Shown one piece after another: positions 1-5,780 of a DNA stretch of 6,102 nucleotides (positions are counted from its first letter, which is position 1; the number at the start of each line of letters is the position of its first letter). Location of the stretch: the NCBI GenBank assembly GCA_027348305.1, contig DAIEPS010000118.1:1-6102 (forward strand). Reading direction: 5' to 3'. The notes under the pieces are model-generated. The model searched no databases, was not told where the DNA came from, and worked only from the letters and a program-made list of their open reading frames with translations. The translations under genes and the position numbers were made by a program. The DNA comes from Anaerolineaceae bacterium (GTDB taxonomy: Bacteria; Chloroflexota; Anaerolineae; Anaerolineales; Anaerolineaceae).

Positions 1-531
1 CGTAAGGACAGGACACAGATCGAAGTTATTAATCCAATCTGAATAAAAAGAATCCAATAAGGTCAGGTAATCTCTTGAAATGGTGGATTCCATCTCACGG
101 CCCCGCTTCTGGATGCGGCTCATCAAGACATCCACCGGTGCTTTGAGATAGATCAACAGCGAGGGGGCGGGCAGAGAGCGGATCACGAGGTCGAAGACCT
201 GTTTATAGGTGATATAGTCGCGTTCATTGATATTGCCCATCGAGTGAAGCGCACGGGCAAAGATGAAAGCATCTTCATAAATGGAGCGGTCGATGATGGC
301 TGACCTGGGATCGTTATACATGTCGAGGTGCTGCTGAGCGCGGTGCCCAAGGAAGAATACCTGGAGGTGGAATGACCATTCTTTCATATTGGCGTAAAAA
401 TCCGGAAGATACGGATTATCTGTGACCGATTCAAACGCAGTTCTCCATCCGAGCCGCTCACCGATGCGTTCGGTAAGTGAAGATTTTCCTGAACCGATGT
501 TTCCAGCAACCAGAATCAACCGTTTTGGCAT
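1..531 (-). CDS. Deoxynucleoside kinase (dCK/dGK-type), C-terminus cut by window edge
   Basis: Predicted to phosphorylate a deoxyribonucleoside with a nucleoside triphosphate in the cytoplasmic salvage pathway for DNA precursors. My translation gives 177 residues open to the left edge. The P-loop GNIGSGKS lies at residues 10-17, a FESVTDNPYL segment with the family's acidic residue at 33-42, the catalytic-type DRS motif at 81-83 followed by YED, and an arginine-rich LID region (RIQKRGREME) at 139-148. This order is that of the deoxynucleoside kinase family (dCK/dGK/dAK). Members are usually a little over 200 residues, so some 30-40 residues are probably missing beyond the window. The ATG is supported by AGGAGA at 537-542 on the minus strand, five bases upstream. 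Substrate preference cannot be read from sequence here. The gene is divergent from the helicase and has its own -10 box. The family call is firm; the precise nucleoside is unknown. Confidence 0.93.
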   Translation of the reverse strand, partial: MPKRLILVAGNIGSGKSSLTERIGERLGWRTAFESVTDNPYLPDFYANMKEWSFHLQVFFLGHRAQQHLDMYNDPRSAIIDRSIYEDAFIFARALHSMGNINERDYITYKQVFDLVIRSLPAPSLLIYLKAPVDVLMSRIQKRGREMESTISRDYLTLLDSFYSDWINNFDLCPVLT

Positions 532-563
532 GAAATTCTCCTGTAATATGAAATGGCAACCCA

Positions 564-569
564 ATTATA
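564..569 (-). promoter_or_regulatory. Promoter -10 box of the deoxynucleoside kinase gene
   Basis: On the minus strand a perfect TATAAT lies 33 bases upstream of the kinase ATG, placing the transcript start near 557 and leaving a short leader with the AGGAGA ribosome binding site. The -35 region is poor; the best candidate, TTAAGA at 589-594, has a 19-base spacer. The position between divergent genes fits. The call rests on the -10 only. Confidence 0.55.
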
Positions 570-656
570 CGGCATAAGAATGAAACAATCTTAAAAATTT
601 GATAGCGTATGACTTCCAAAATCCGCAGGGTTTCAATCAAATTCGGACAGAAAGGG

Positions 657-665
657 TGTTATAAT
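657..665 (+). promoter_or_regulatory. Extended -10 promoter of the helicase operon
   Basis: The sequence TGTTATAAT holds a perfect TATAAT (660-665) with the extended -10 TG at 657-658 and a one-base gap. No good -35 is present at the usual distance (TCAAAT at 637-642 with a 17-base spacer), which is typical of extended -10 promoters. Transcription would start near 671-673, giving a leader of about 93 bases before the helicase ATG. This start coincides with the first leader hairpin. Confidence 0.65.
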
Positions 666-670
666 TGAAA

Positions 671-720
671 TGCGGAATTTTTGCCGCAGGTTGTTAATCG
701 CGCTTGGTCTAATACCCTGC
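671..720 (+). promoter_or_regulatory. Helicase leader: 5' hairpin and possible antiterminator
   Basis: The 5' end of the predicted transcript can fold as TGCGG (671-675) with CCGCA (684-688), loop of eight bases. Overlapping its right arm, GCAGG (686-690) is exactly complementary to CCTGC (716-720). The latter covers three bases of the terminator's left arm (711-718) and the two after it. The three pairings are partly exclusive: the first hairpin hides part of the GCAGG, and GCAGG pairing would disrupt the terminator. This is the layout of an attenuator, but the antiterminator stem has only five pairs and the signal is unknown. The base complementarity is visible; the switching is inferred. 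Confidence 0.4.
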
Positions 721-743
721 CGGTTCCGGAAGGGTATTTTTTT
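711..743 (+). terminator. Intrinsic terminator inside the helicase leader (attenuator)
   Basis: AATACCCT (711-718) pairs perfectly with AGGGTATT (731-738). The interior CCGGTTCCGG adds at least three more GC pairs across a single G-A mismatch, and the stem runs directly into a T tract ending at 743. There is no plus-strand gene upstream for it to terminate, since the kinase is on the other strand, and it lies about 20 bases before the helicase ATG. It therefore most likely controls how many transcripts reach the helicase gene. The structure is clear; its regulatory role is inferred. Confidence 0.75.
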
Positions 744-753
744 GTCTATTTAC

Positions 754-758
754 AGGAG
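754..758 (+). promoter_or_regulatory. Ribosome binding site fixing the helicase start at 765
   Basis: AGGAG stands six bases before the ATG at 765. The same reading frame is open upstream to a TTG at 681, but that start would make the N-terminus from the leader hairpins and terminator and has no ribosome binding site. The family's Q-motif begins just after residue 1 of the ATG form, so 765 is preferred. Confidence 0.85.
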
Positions 759-764
759 TATTAC

Positions 765-2480
765 ATGGTTTCACCTTTTGAGTCATTAGGCTTGCAGCCC
801 GAGTTCGTGCAGGCAGTAGAGAAAATGGGGTTTGTTGACCCCACCCCCATTCAGAGTTCAGCCATTCCGTTGTTGTTGGAAGGACGGGATGTTATCGGAC
901 AGGCACAGACGGGAACAGGCAAGACCGCAGCTTTTATGCTTCCTTTGCTTCAAAAACTGGAACCCTCCAATGGGAGAGTGCAGGCTTTGGTGCTTGCTCC
1001 CACCCGTGAGTTGGCAAAACAAGTGGCGGATGCAGCCTTATTATTGGCACAAAAAACCCGGGTCAAAGTGTTGGCAGTCTATGGCGGTCAATCTTATACC
1101 ATCCAGACACGAGCGTTGGACCGCGGCGTGGATGTCGTAGTCGGCACCCCAGGCCGTTTATTGGACCTTATTAATCAAAAAGTACTGAAACTTCATGATG
1201 TAAAAATGCTGGTGCTTGATGAAGCCGATGAAATGCTGGCCATGGGGTTCATCGAAGATGTTGAGACCATTCTAAAAGAACTTTCTGAAGAGAAGCAAAT
1301 TGCGCTTTTCAGTGCCACTCTGCCTCAAGCTATTCAAAAATTGGCTAACCGCTATCTCAAAGAACCTGCTCGAATTTCAGTCAGCCCTGAACGGTTAACT
1401 GTGGCCGATACCGAACAGCGTTATTGCCGCATTCATGAAGAAAACAAATTATCAGCTTTAACGCGCTTGTTAGAGACAGAAGATGTGATCAGTGGATTGA
1501 TCTTTGCCCGCACCAAGGCTCGCGCCCAGGAACTGGCCGACCAACTTATCTTGATGGGTTTTCCCTCTGACTCACTGCACGGTGACCTGAACCAGGCCCG
1601 GCGTGAACAGGTGCTCAACAAATTCCGACAGGGCCAGATCACCCTGATGGTCGCCACGGATGTGGCTGCCCGCGGTCTGGATATCGCCGGTGTTTCACAT
1701 GTGTTTAATTATGACGTGCCCGCGGATGCGGAGGATTACGTACACCGCATTGGTCGTACCGGCCGGGCTGGAAAGAAAGGCATCGCAATTACCTTTTTGA
1801 CCCCCAAAGAACGCGGCAGGTTGAACCAGATCCAGGCGTATACCAAACAACCCATGGCCGAGTTTTCGCTTCCCTCCGTGGATGCTGTGAAGGCCAGACG
1901 CGAAGACCGCTTGATCAACCGCATTTCTGAACAACTATTGGCCGGGGTAACCCCTGCTGAACGTGAATTGGTTGGACGCATGAACGAACTGGGATTATCC
2001 CCCGTGGAAATCGCAGTCGCCGCGATCCGCCTTGTAAGGGCAGGAGAGGGCACCATCTCCACCAAGGAGATACCAGAACCGGCGCAGGAGAGCAAGTACA
2101 AACGTCTTGATGAACGGCGGGCTGGCAATGACAAGCAGCGCGAAAAATGGAATTCAAAAACAAGTTCCGGTTCAAGCTATGGATCAGGCTCACGCGCAGG
2201 CGCGGATAAAAAGAAACCCGCCCGCAGTGGAGGTAAAGAACCCGGTATGGTTCGTCTCTGGATGAACCTGGGCAATGCCAATGGGATCCGACCAGGCGAT
2301 GTCGTCGGAGCGATTGCCAGCGAGTCCGGCATTCCCGGCAGAGCCATTGGAGAGATCGACATCCGCAGCGATCATACCTTCGTGGATGTGGCAGAGCAGC
2401 ATGTCAAGATGGTCTTGAATGCCAGCGAAGGCAAGTACCGTTTGCGCGGCAAGCCGGTGATGTTGCGGTTGGCAGATTAA
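765..2480 (+). CDS. deaD: DEAD-box ATP-dependent RNA helicase, DeaD/CsdA type
   Basis: Cytoplasmic ATP-dependent RNA unwinding enzyme, 571 residues from the ATG at 765. The Q motif (F5, GF at 22-23, PTPIQ at 26-30) precedes Walker A AQTGTGKT (47-54), PTRELA (79-84), TPGR (128-131), DEAD (152-155) and SAT (183-185). The second RecA-like domain shows LIFART (245-250), HGDLNQ (272-277), ATDVAARGLD (297-306) and HRIGRTGRAG (327-336). A dimerisation-like helical region (about 375-430) leads to a basic, Ser/Gly-rich linker (about 443-492). Residues about 495-571 (MVRLWMNLG... to the end) match the DbpA/CsdA RNA-binding domain, which in relatives binds structured rRNA. Relatives act in ribosome assembly and RNA decay in the cold; that role is assumed here. 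All catalytic motifs are intact. It is expressed behind an attenuator-like leader and probably co-transcribed with the YwbE gene 44 bases downstream. Confidence 0.95.
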   Translation: MVSPFESLGLQPEFVQAVEKMGFVDPTPIQSSAIPLLLEGRDVIGQAQTGTGKTAAFMLPLLQKLEPSNGRVQALVLAPTRELAKQVADAALLLAQKTRVKVLAVYGGQSYTIQTRALDRGVDVVVGTPGRLLDLINQKVLKLHDVKMLVLDEADEMLAMGFIEDVETILKELSEEKQIALFSATLPQAIQKLANRYLKEPARISVSPERLTVADTEQRYCRIHEENKLSALTRLLETEDVISGLIFARTKARAQELADQLILMGFPSDSLHGDLNQARREQVLNKFRQGQITLMVATDVAARGLDIAGVSHVFNYDVPADAEDYVHRIGRTGRAGKKGIAITFLTPKERGRLNQIQAYTKQPMAEFSLPSVDAVKARREDRLINRISEQLLAGVTPAERELVGRMNELGLSPVEIAVAAIRLVRAGEGTISTKEIPEPAQESKYKRLDERRAGNDKQREKWNSKTSSGSSYGSGSRAGADKKKPARSGGKEPGMVRLWMNLGNANGIRPGDVVGAIASESGIPGRAIGEIDIRSDHTFVDVAEQHVKMVLNASEGKYRLRGKPVMLRLAD

Positions 2481-2524
2481 TCAATTTACAGAAGAACTGG
2501 TGAGTGTTCACCTGGAGCGTATTT

Positions 2525-2725
2525 ATGGCAGAAGCCACTCCCTTACGGAACGAGATCCAAATTGGCACACACGTGGCTATTATTGAGAAACAGAACCAGC
2601 CGACAGGAACCTTGACCGAAGGGGTCGTGGTTAAGCTGCTCACTAAAAGTCCCACTCATCCCCACGGCATCAAGGTGGTCTTGAGCGGAGGCAAAGTGGG
2701 CAGGGTTCAGAAAATAATCAAGTAG
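2525..2725 (+). CDS. ywbE: YwbE-family small protein (DUF2196)
   Basis: A 66-residue basic protein of the YwbE family, whose biochemical function is not established as far as I know. The family signature is clear: KQNQPTGTLTEG at residues 22-33, LTKSPTHPHGIKV at 39-51 and GKVGRVQ at 56-62; the near-invariant SPTHPHGIKV is the strongest clue. The composition suggests a small beta-barrel, perhaps nucleic-acid binding, but this is inference. The ATG at 2525 is chosen because TGGAG (2513-2517) lies seven bases upstream. A GTG at 2504 in frame is less likely, since it would sit within a small hairpin (GGTGA 2499-2503 with TCACC 2508-2512). It lies 44 bases after the helicase without a terminator, so the two are probably one operon, hinting at a shared role in RNA or ribosome metabolism. 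Confidence 0.88.
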   Translation: MAEATPLRNEIQIGTHVAIIEKQNQPTGTLTEGVVVKLLTKSPTHPHGIKVVLSGGKVGRVQKIIK

Positions 2726-2743
2726 TAGAACAATTCGATAAAT

Positions 2744-2775
2744 AAACACTCCATGTGACTTTACATGGAGTGTTT
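2744..2775. terminator. Terminator between convergent ywbE and degV
   Basis: AAACACTCCATGT (2744-2756) pairs perfectly over 13 bp with ACATGGAGTGTTT (2763-2775) around the six-base loop GACTTT. On the plus strand the stem ends in TTT and is followed by a T-rich stretch; on the minus strand it ends in TTTATTTAT. It lies 18 bases after the ywbE stop and 17 after the degV stop, so it can serve both convergent genes. Confidence 0.85.
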
Positions 2776-2792
2776 CTGTATTATTGGTGTTT

Positions 2793-3647
2793 TTATTCTC
2801 TGGTGAGGATGAAGCAGCCGACCAGGCCAACGCCGGTGTGCACAGACACCCCGGGACCAAAATCAAAGTATTCGACCACATCAGGCAGTTTCAACTGGCT
2901 TGCCAGTTTCGATTGAAGAAATTCAGCATCTTCCAGATTCATCACGTGAACATAACAGATACGCTCAACGGGTTTATCTCCCACTGCTTTAACCAGCAAT
3001 TCCACCAGGCGATCCATGGCTGCCTTGCGGGTACGCACCTTTTCGAGCATTTCAAGCTTGCCATCTTTCATAGCCAAAATTGGGCGAATGTTGAGCATGT
3101 TGGCCATGCTGGCGGCCAGACTGCTCACGCGTCCACCAAGGGCGATATATTTTAATGTTGATAATGATCCATAAAGGATACATCTGGGTATGATGCTGCG
3201 GACTTTGGCAACAACCTCTTCATGACTGGCGCCGGCGTTGACCGCTTCGGCGGCAATGACAGCCATGTAACCCTGCCCCATGGTCAGGAATTCTGAATCA
3301 ATAACCGTGATCTTCTTGCCAGGAAAATCTTCAACCGCAATCAAGGCTGATTCATAGGTGCGGCTGATCTTGCTGCCCACTGTGATGCAAATGATCGAAT
3401 CCGCACCGGAGTCAAAGGCAGAGTGAAAAGTCTTGGAAAAAGCAGCGGGTGAAGGTGCTGCGGTGGTGGGCAGCTTGCCTATCTTGTCAATTCTTTCAAA
3501 TAGTTCAGGGTTTTGAATTTCCAAAGAGTCGGCAAACGATTCTTCACCAAATTGGATGGTGATGGGAACCAGAAGAATGCCGTGTTTCTTTGCCAACTCA
3601 ACCGGAAGGTTTGAATCGGTATCGGTGATGATTTGTATTTTGGGCAT
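2793..3647 (-). CDS. degV: DegV family fatty-acid-binding protein (FakB-like)
   Basis: A 284-residue soluble protein of the DegV family, whose members bind a long-chain fatty acid in a two-domain fold; in Gram-positive bacteria FakB forms present it to the kinase FakA for phosphorylation. Visible signatures are the N-terminal TDTDSNLP (8-15), LPTTAAPSP (59-67, family form PTTSQPS), ISRTYESA (94-101), the GGRVS loop (171-175), RPILAMKDGK (188-197) and the C-terminal GVSVHTGVG (266-274), where the histidine is part of the carboxylate site in relatives. Length is typical. The ATG at 3647 is preferred over an upstream in-frame start because AAAGGA (3655-3660) lies seven bases before it and the family's N-terminus starts with the KIQIITDTDS strand. 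The usual SGTY appears as SRTY, a substitution near the ligand pocket. No FakA homologue is visible nearby. Ligand and partner are inferred from family. Confidence 0.93.
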   Translation of the reverse strand: MPKIQIITDTDSNLPVELAKKHGILLVPITIQFGEESFADSLEIQNPELFERIDKIGKLPTTAAPSPAAFSKTFHSAFDSGADSIICITVGSKISRTYESALIAVEDFPGKKITVIDSEFLTMGQGYMAVIAAEAVNAGASHEEVVAKVRSIIPRCILYGSLSTLKYIALGGRVSSLAASMANMLNIRPILAMKDGKLEMLEKVRTRKAAMDRLVELLVKAVGDKPVERICYVHVMNLEDAEFLQSKLASQLKLPDVVEYFDFGPGVSVHTGVGLVGCFILTRE

Positions 3648-3695
3648 AAATGAATCCTTTAAGATAATTAGAAAATGGCTAGAATGATTAGGCGT

Positions 3696-3701
3696 ATTAT
3701 A
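3696..3701 (-). promoter_or_regulatory. Promoter -10 box of degV
   Basis: A perfect TATAAT on the minus strand lies 48 bases upstream of the degV ATG, predicting a start near 3689 and a leader of about 40 bases. The -35 region at the standard spacing (ATTTAA at 3719-3724) is weak. It partly faces the candidate plus-strand promoter at 3725-3753, so the two may interfere. Confidence 0.55.
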
Positions 3702-3724
3702 CACAATGGAATTAATTCTTAAAT

Positions 3725-3753
3725 GTGACTTGAGACCTACTTATATGTATAAA
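3725..3753 (+). promoter_or_regulatory. Candidate distal promoter of the chemotaxis receptor gene
   Basis: GTGACT (3725-3730) and TATAAA (3748-3753) are separated by exactly 17 bases, matching sigma-70 consensus at four and five of six positions. Transcription would start near 3760 and give a leader of about 285 bases before the receptor ATG. Other weaker boxes exist nearer (TTTACA at 3856-3861, TTGAAG at 3866-3871, TATATG at 3886-3891) but their spacings are poor. The receptor's true promoter is therefore not settled. Confidence 0.4.
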
Positions 3754-3811
3754 TTAACCCCGTAAGGGTTCAAAAGCGTCGAAAATTCGAAATCCTGCAT
3801 TAATCCATCCG

Positions 3812-3829
3812 TATTAAAAATTTTTAATA
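3812..3829. repeat. 18-bp perfect AT palindrome
   Basis: TATTAAAAATTTTTAATA reads the same on both strands with no spacer. It lies between the divergent degV and receptor genes, about 60 bases after the candidate promoter. Right beside it ATTAACT occurs twice, at 3829-3835 and 3844-3850, 15 bases apart. It could be a regulator binding site, an UP-like element or simply AT-rich DNA; nothing identifies a binding protein. Confidence 0.5.
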
Positions 3830-3890
3830 TTAACTAACCGATAATTAACTCATTGTTTACATAAATTGAAGTCTTTTTTGATTAGTATAT

Positions 3891-3964
3891 GAGGTGCAGG
3901 GCATTGAGCCTGAATTACAGAATTGAACCTGCAAGGTGGTTTGTACAACTGAAACTCCAAACAC
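3891..3964 (+). other. Potentially structured leader segment before the receptor gene
   Basis: Several complementary segments cluster here. TGCAGG (3895-3900) pairs with CCTGCA (3928-3933), while CAGG-C with GCCTG could form a smaller alternative hairpin using the same left arm. GTG-TTTG (3936-3943, one bulged G) pairs with CAAACAC (3958-3964). I see no match to a riboswitch class I know. No open frame with a ribosome binding site is seen. The rest of 3754-4035 is AT-rich DNA without genes. The pairings are short and may be chance. Confidence 0.3.
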
Positions 3965-3999
3965 AATTAGAAGTATGGCATTTTAAAATCCAAAAATTA

Positions 4000-4029
4000 T
4001 CCACTTCTGACGTCATTTTCAGCAGTGGA
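4000..4029 (+). promoter_or_regulatory. Hairpin just upstream of the receptor ribosome binding site
   Basis: TCCACT (4000-4005) pairs with AGTGGA (4024-4029), and inside, across one T-C mismatch, CTGA (4007-4010) pairs with TCAG (4019-4022), leaving an eight-base loop. It ends six bases before GGAGG (4036-4040). The loop side includes the perfect palindrome TGACGTCA (4008-4015). There is no T tract, so it is not an intrinsic terminator; it could affect translation start or be a protein site. Confidence 0.4.
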
Positions 4030-4045
4030 CCGTGCGGAGGCGTAA

Positions 4046-5665
4046 ATGAGGTTTCTTGATCACATTACGATTCGGGGGAAAATTTTTATCCTGGCAGGCT
4101 GCATGATTGTGGTTGTTATAGGAATTGCCCTGGTCGAGTATTTCTTTCTACGCCAGGCTTTGGCAGGTGCCGGCACTTCACAGGCTGATATGACTGGTAT
4201 GTTAAATACCACGTTATGGGTCATGATCATAGGCGGATTTGCTTCAATTGTATTGGGAATTGGGGCAGCGATCCTTATTGAACGAAATATAACCAAACCT
4301 ATTAAGGTTTTCATTGGCTCATTAAACCGATTAAAAACAGGTGATCTTTCGCGTGAACTTTCAGCGGAAGTGAAACAGCGCAACAATTCGCGCAAGGATG
4401 AATTGGGGGCAATTGGCCGGGCGCTTGGCGGAACGCAAGGTTACCTTGCCTACATGGCTGATCAGATGAGCTTGATCGCCGGCGGTGACCTGACCGTGAA
4501 GGTGAATTCTTATGGCGAAAAAGATGAACTGGGACACAGCGTGATCAAGATGACCTCTGATCTGCACCAGATCATCCAACTACTGGAAAAAAATGCAGCG
4601 GAGTTGAATACTTCTTCGTTGATGTTGGCCAATGCAGCCAGCGAATCTTCTGAAGCCACGAACCAGATTGCGCGGACCATTCAGCAGGTGGCGTCAGGCA
4701 TCACACAACAAACTGAATCTGTGAATAGAACCGCCTTGTCTGTTGAACAAATGTCCAGGGCGATCGACGGGGTTGCCCAGGGCGCCCAGGAACAAGCCAG
4801 CGCAACGAATAGAGCCTCCGAGATCACGAATCAGTTATCCACTGTGATCAACCAGGTTGCCGGCAACGCCGCAGCCGTGGTGCGTGAATCTGAGCAGGCT
4901 GCCACAGCAGCCGGTGAAGGATCCAAAACTGTAACAGATACATTGGACGGCATGGTCAGGATCCAGGAAAAGGTGGGCCAGTCTGCCGCCAAGGTTCAGG
5001 AGATGGGCAAACGCTCAAGTGAGATCGGCACGATCACTTCGATGATCGAGGATATCGCCTCACAGACCAACCTGCTGGCATTGAACGCTGCGATCGAAGC
5101 CGCGCGTGCCGGCGAGGCAGGTAAAGGGTTTGCGGTCGTGGCGGATGAAGTACGCAAATTGGCCGAACGCTCATCCACTTCAGCCAGAGAGATCAATGAA
5201 CTGGTGAAGGGGATCCAGGAGACAGTGGATGAAGCTGTACTCGCCATGGATGAAGGCGCCCGTGAGGTAGAAATTGGGCTTGGAACCGCCGAAAAAGCCG
5301 GATTGGCGCTCACGGCAATTGACCAGGTGTCGAAACGTTTGAAGAACGAAGCTGATGCGGCGGCTACCGCTGCTGAAGAAATGGCGGCATCGGCGAATGA
5401 ACTGGTGGCTGCCGTCGACTCAGTCTCGGCCGTGGTGGAGCAAAACACCGCCTCAACCGAAGAAATGGCCGCATCCTCAGGTGAGGTCACCACTTCAATA
5501 GAAAACATTGCTTCAGTCTCTGAAGAGAATTCAGCGGCGGTTGAGGAAGTCTCAGCTTCCACGGAAGAAATGGCAGCTCAAATGTCTGAAGTGAACCAAT
5601 CCGCTACAGCGCTGGCGACCCTGGCAAAAGATCTGAATGATGTTGTGGGAAGGTTCAAGTTATAG
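4046..5665 (+). CDS. Methyl-accepting chemotaxis protein without sensor ectodomain
   Basis: Membrane receptor of the chemotaxis signalling family, 539 residues, expected to control CheA kinase through CheW and to be methylated by CheR and demethylated by CheB. Two hydrophobic segments (about 12-34 and 55-78) are separated by only about 20 residues, leaving no room for the usual ligand-binding domain. A HAMP domain follows (about 79-134, with KP at 84-85 and DELG at 118-121), then a second HAMP-like unit (about 131-183, GGDLTV at 146-151, DELG at 160-163). The signalling tip is canonical: ASQTNLLALNAAIEAARAGE (338-357), then GKGFAVVADEVRKLAERS (359-376). EEMAA occurs three times (444, 472, 507) at spacings of 28 and 35 residues, multiples of seven, fitting methylation sites on one coiled-coil face. 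The C-terminus is GRFKL, with no CheR-tethering pentapeptide. GGAGG five bases before the ATG supports the start. No other chemotaxis genes are adjacent; the stimulus is unknown. Confidence 0.95.
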   Translation: MRFLDHITIRGKIFILAGCMIVVVIGIALVEYFFLRQALAGAGTSQADMTGMLNTTLWVMIIGGFASIVLGIGAAILIERNITKPIKVFIGSLNRLKTGDLSRELSAEVKQRNNSRKDELGAIGRALGGTQGYLAYMADQMSLIAGGDLTVKVNSYGEKDELGHSVIKMTSDLHQIIQLLEKNAAELNTSSLMLANAASESSEATNQIARTIQQVASGITQQTESVNRTALSVEQMSRAIDGVAQGAQEQASATNRASEITNQLSTVINQVAGNAAAVVRESEQAATAAGEGSKTVTDTLDGMVRIQEKVGQSAAKVQEMGKRSSEIGTITSMIEDIASQTNLLALNAAIEAARAGEAGKGFAVVADEVRKLAERSSTSAREINELVKGIQETVDEAVLAMDEGAREVEIGLGTAEKAGLALTAIDQVSKRLKNEADAAATAAEEMAASANELVAAVDSVSAVVEQNTASTEEMAASSGEVTTSIENIASVSEENSAAVEEVSASTEEMAAQMSEVNQSATALATLAKDLNDVVGRFKL

Positions 5666-5706
5666 TCAATGATTATTGTCAAATAGCAATCAGTGATCAG
5701 TAAATA

Positions 5707-5743
5707 AAAGCCGTTTTGAAGTTATTCTTCAAAACGGCTTTTT
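5707..5743. terminator. Strong bidirectional terminator after the receptor gene
   Basis: AAAGCCGTTTTGAAG (5707-5721) pairs perfectly over 15 bp with CTTCAAAACGGCTTT (5727-5741) around the five-base loop TTATT. The plus strand continues TTTTTC and the minus strand TTTTATTTA, so it works for the receptor gene and for the convergent nitroreductase-like gene. It begins 41 bases after the receptor stop. Confidence 0.93.
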
Positions 5744-5780
5744 CTTTGCAAAGGTGCCACTAAACAGTAGAGAAGTATAT

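Noticed and set aside
458..640. 60-residue minus-strand frame overlapping the kinase start
   Set aside because: It covers the kinase P-loop region in another frame and both promoters, with no ribosome binding site or family resemblance.
670..789. Possible 39-codon leader peptide from ATG 670 overlapping the helicase leader and start
   Set aside because: The ATG coincides with the predicted transcript start, has no ribosome binding site, and shows no regulatory codon run.
3757..3780. GGGTTCAAA and AACCC near 3757-3776, resembling a tRNA T-arm or small hairpin
   Set aside because: No acceptor stem, D-arm or anticodon arm can be built around it, and the T-stem does not pair.
3890..3964. c-di-GMP (GEMM) or cobalamin riboswitch
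   Set aside because: The conserved loop sequences of these classes are not seen; only generic short stems are present.
4996..5562. 188-residue open frame on the minus strand within the chemotaxis receptor gene
   Set aside because: It is Ser/Ala-rich, mirroring the Ala/Glu repeats of the receptor on the other strand, with no recognisable family or start signals. It is a shadow frame.
5685..5705. Tandem ATCAGTG/ATCAGTA repeat before the receptor terminator
   Set aside because: Only two copies of a 6-7 base unit in AT-rich spacer; probably chance.
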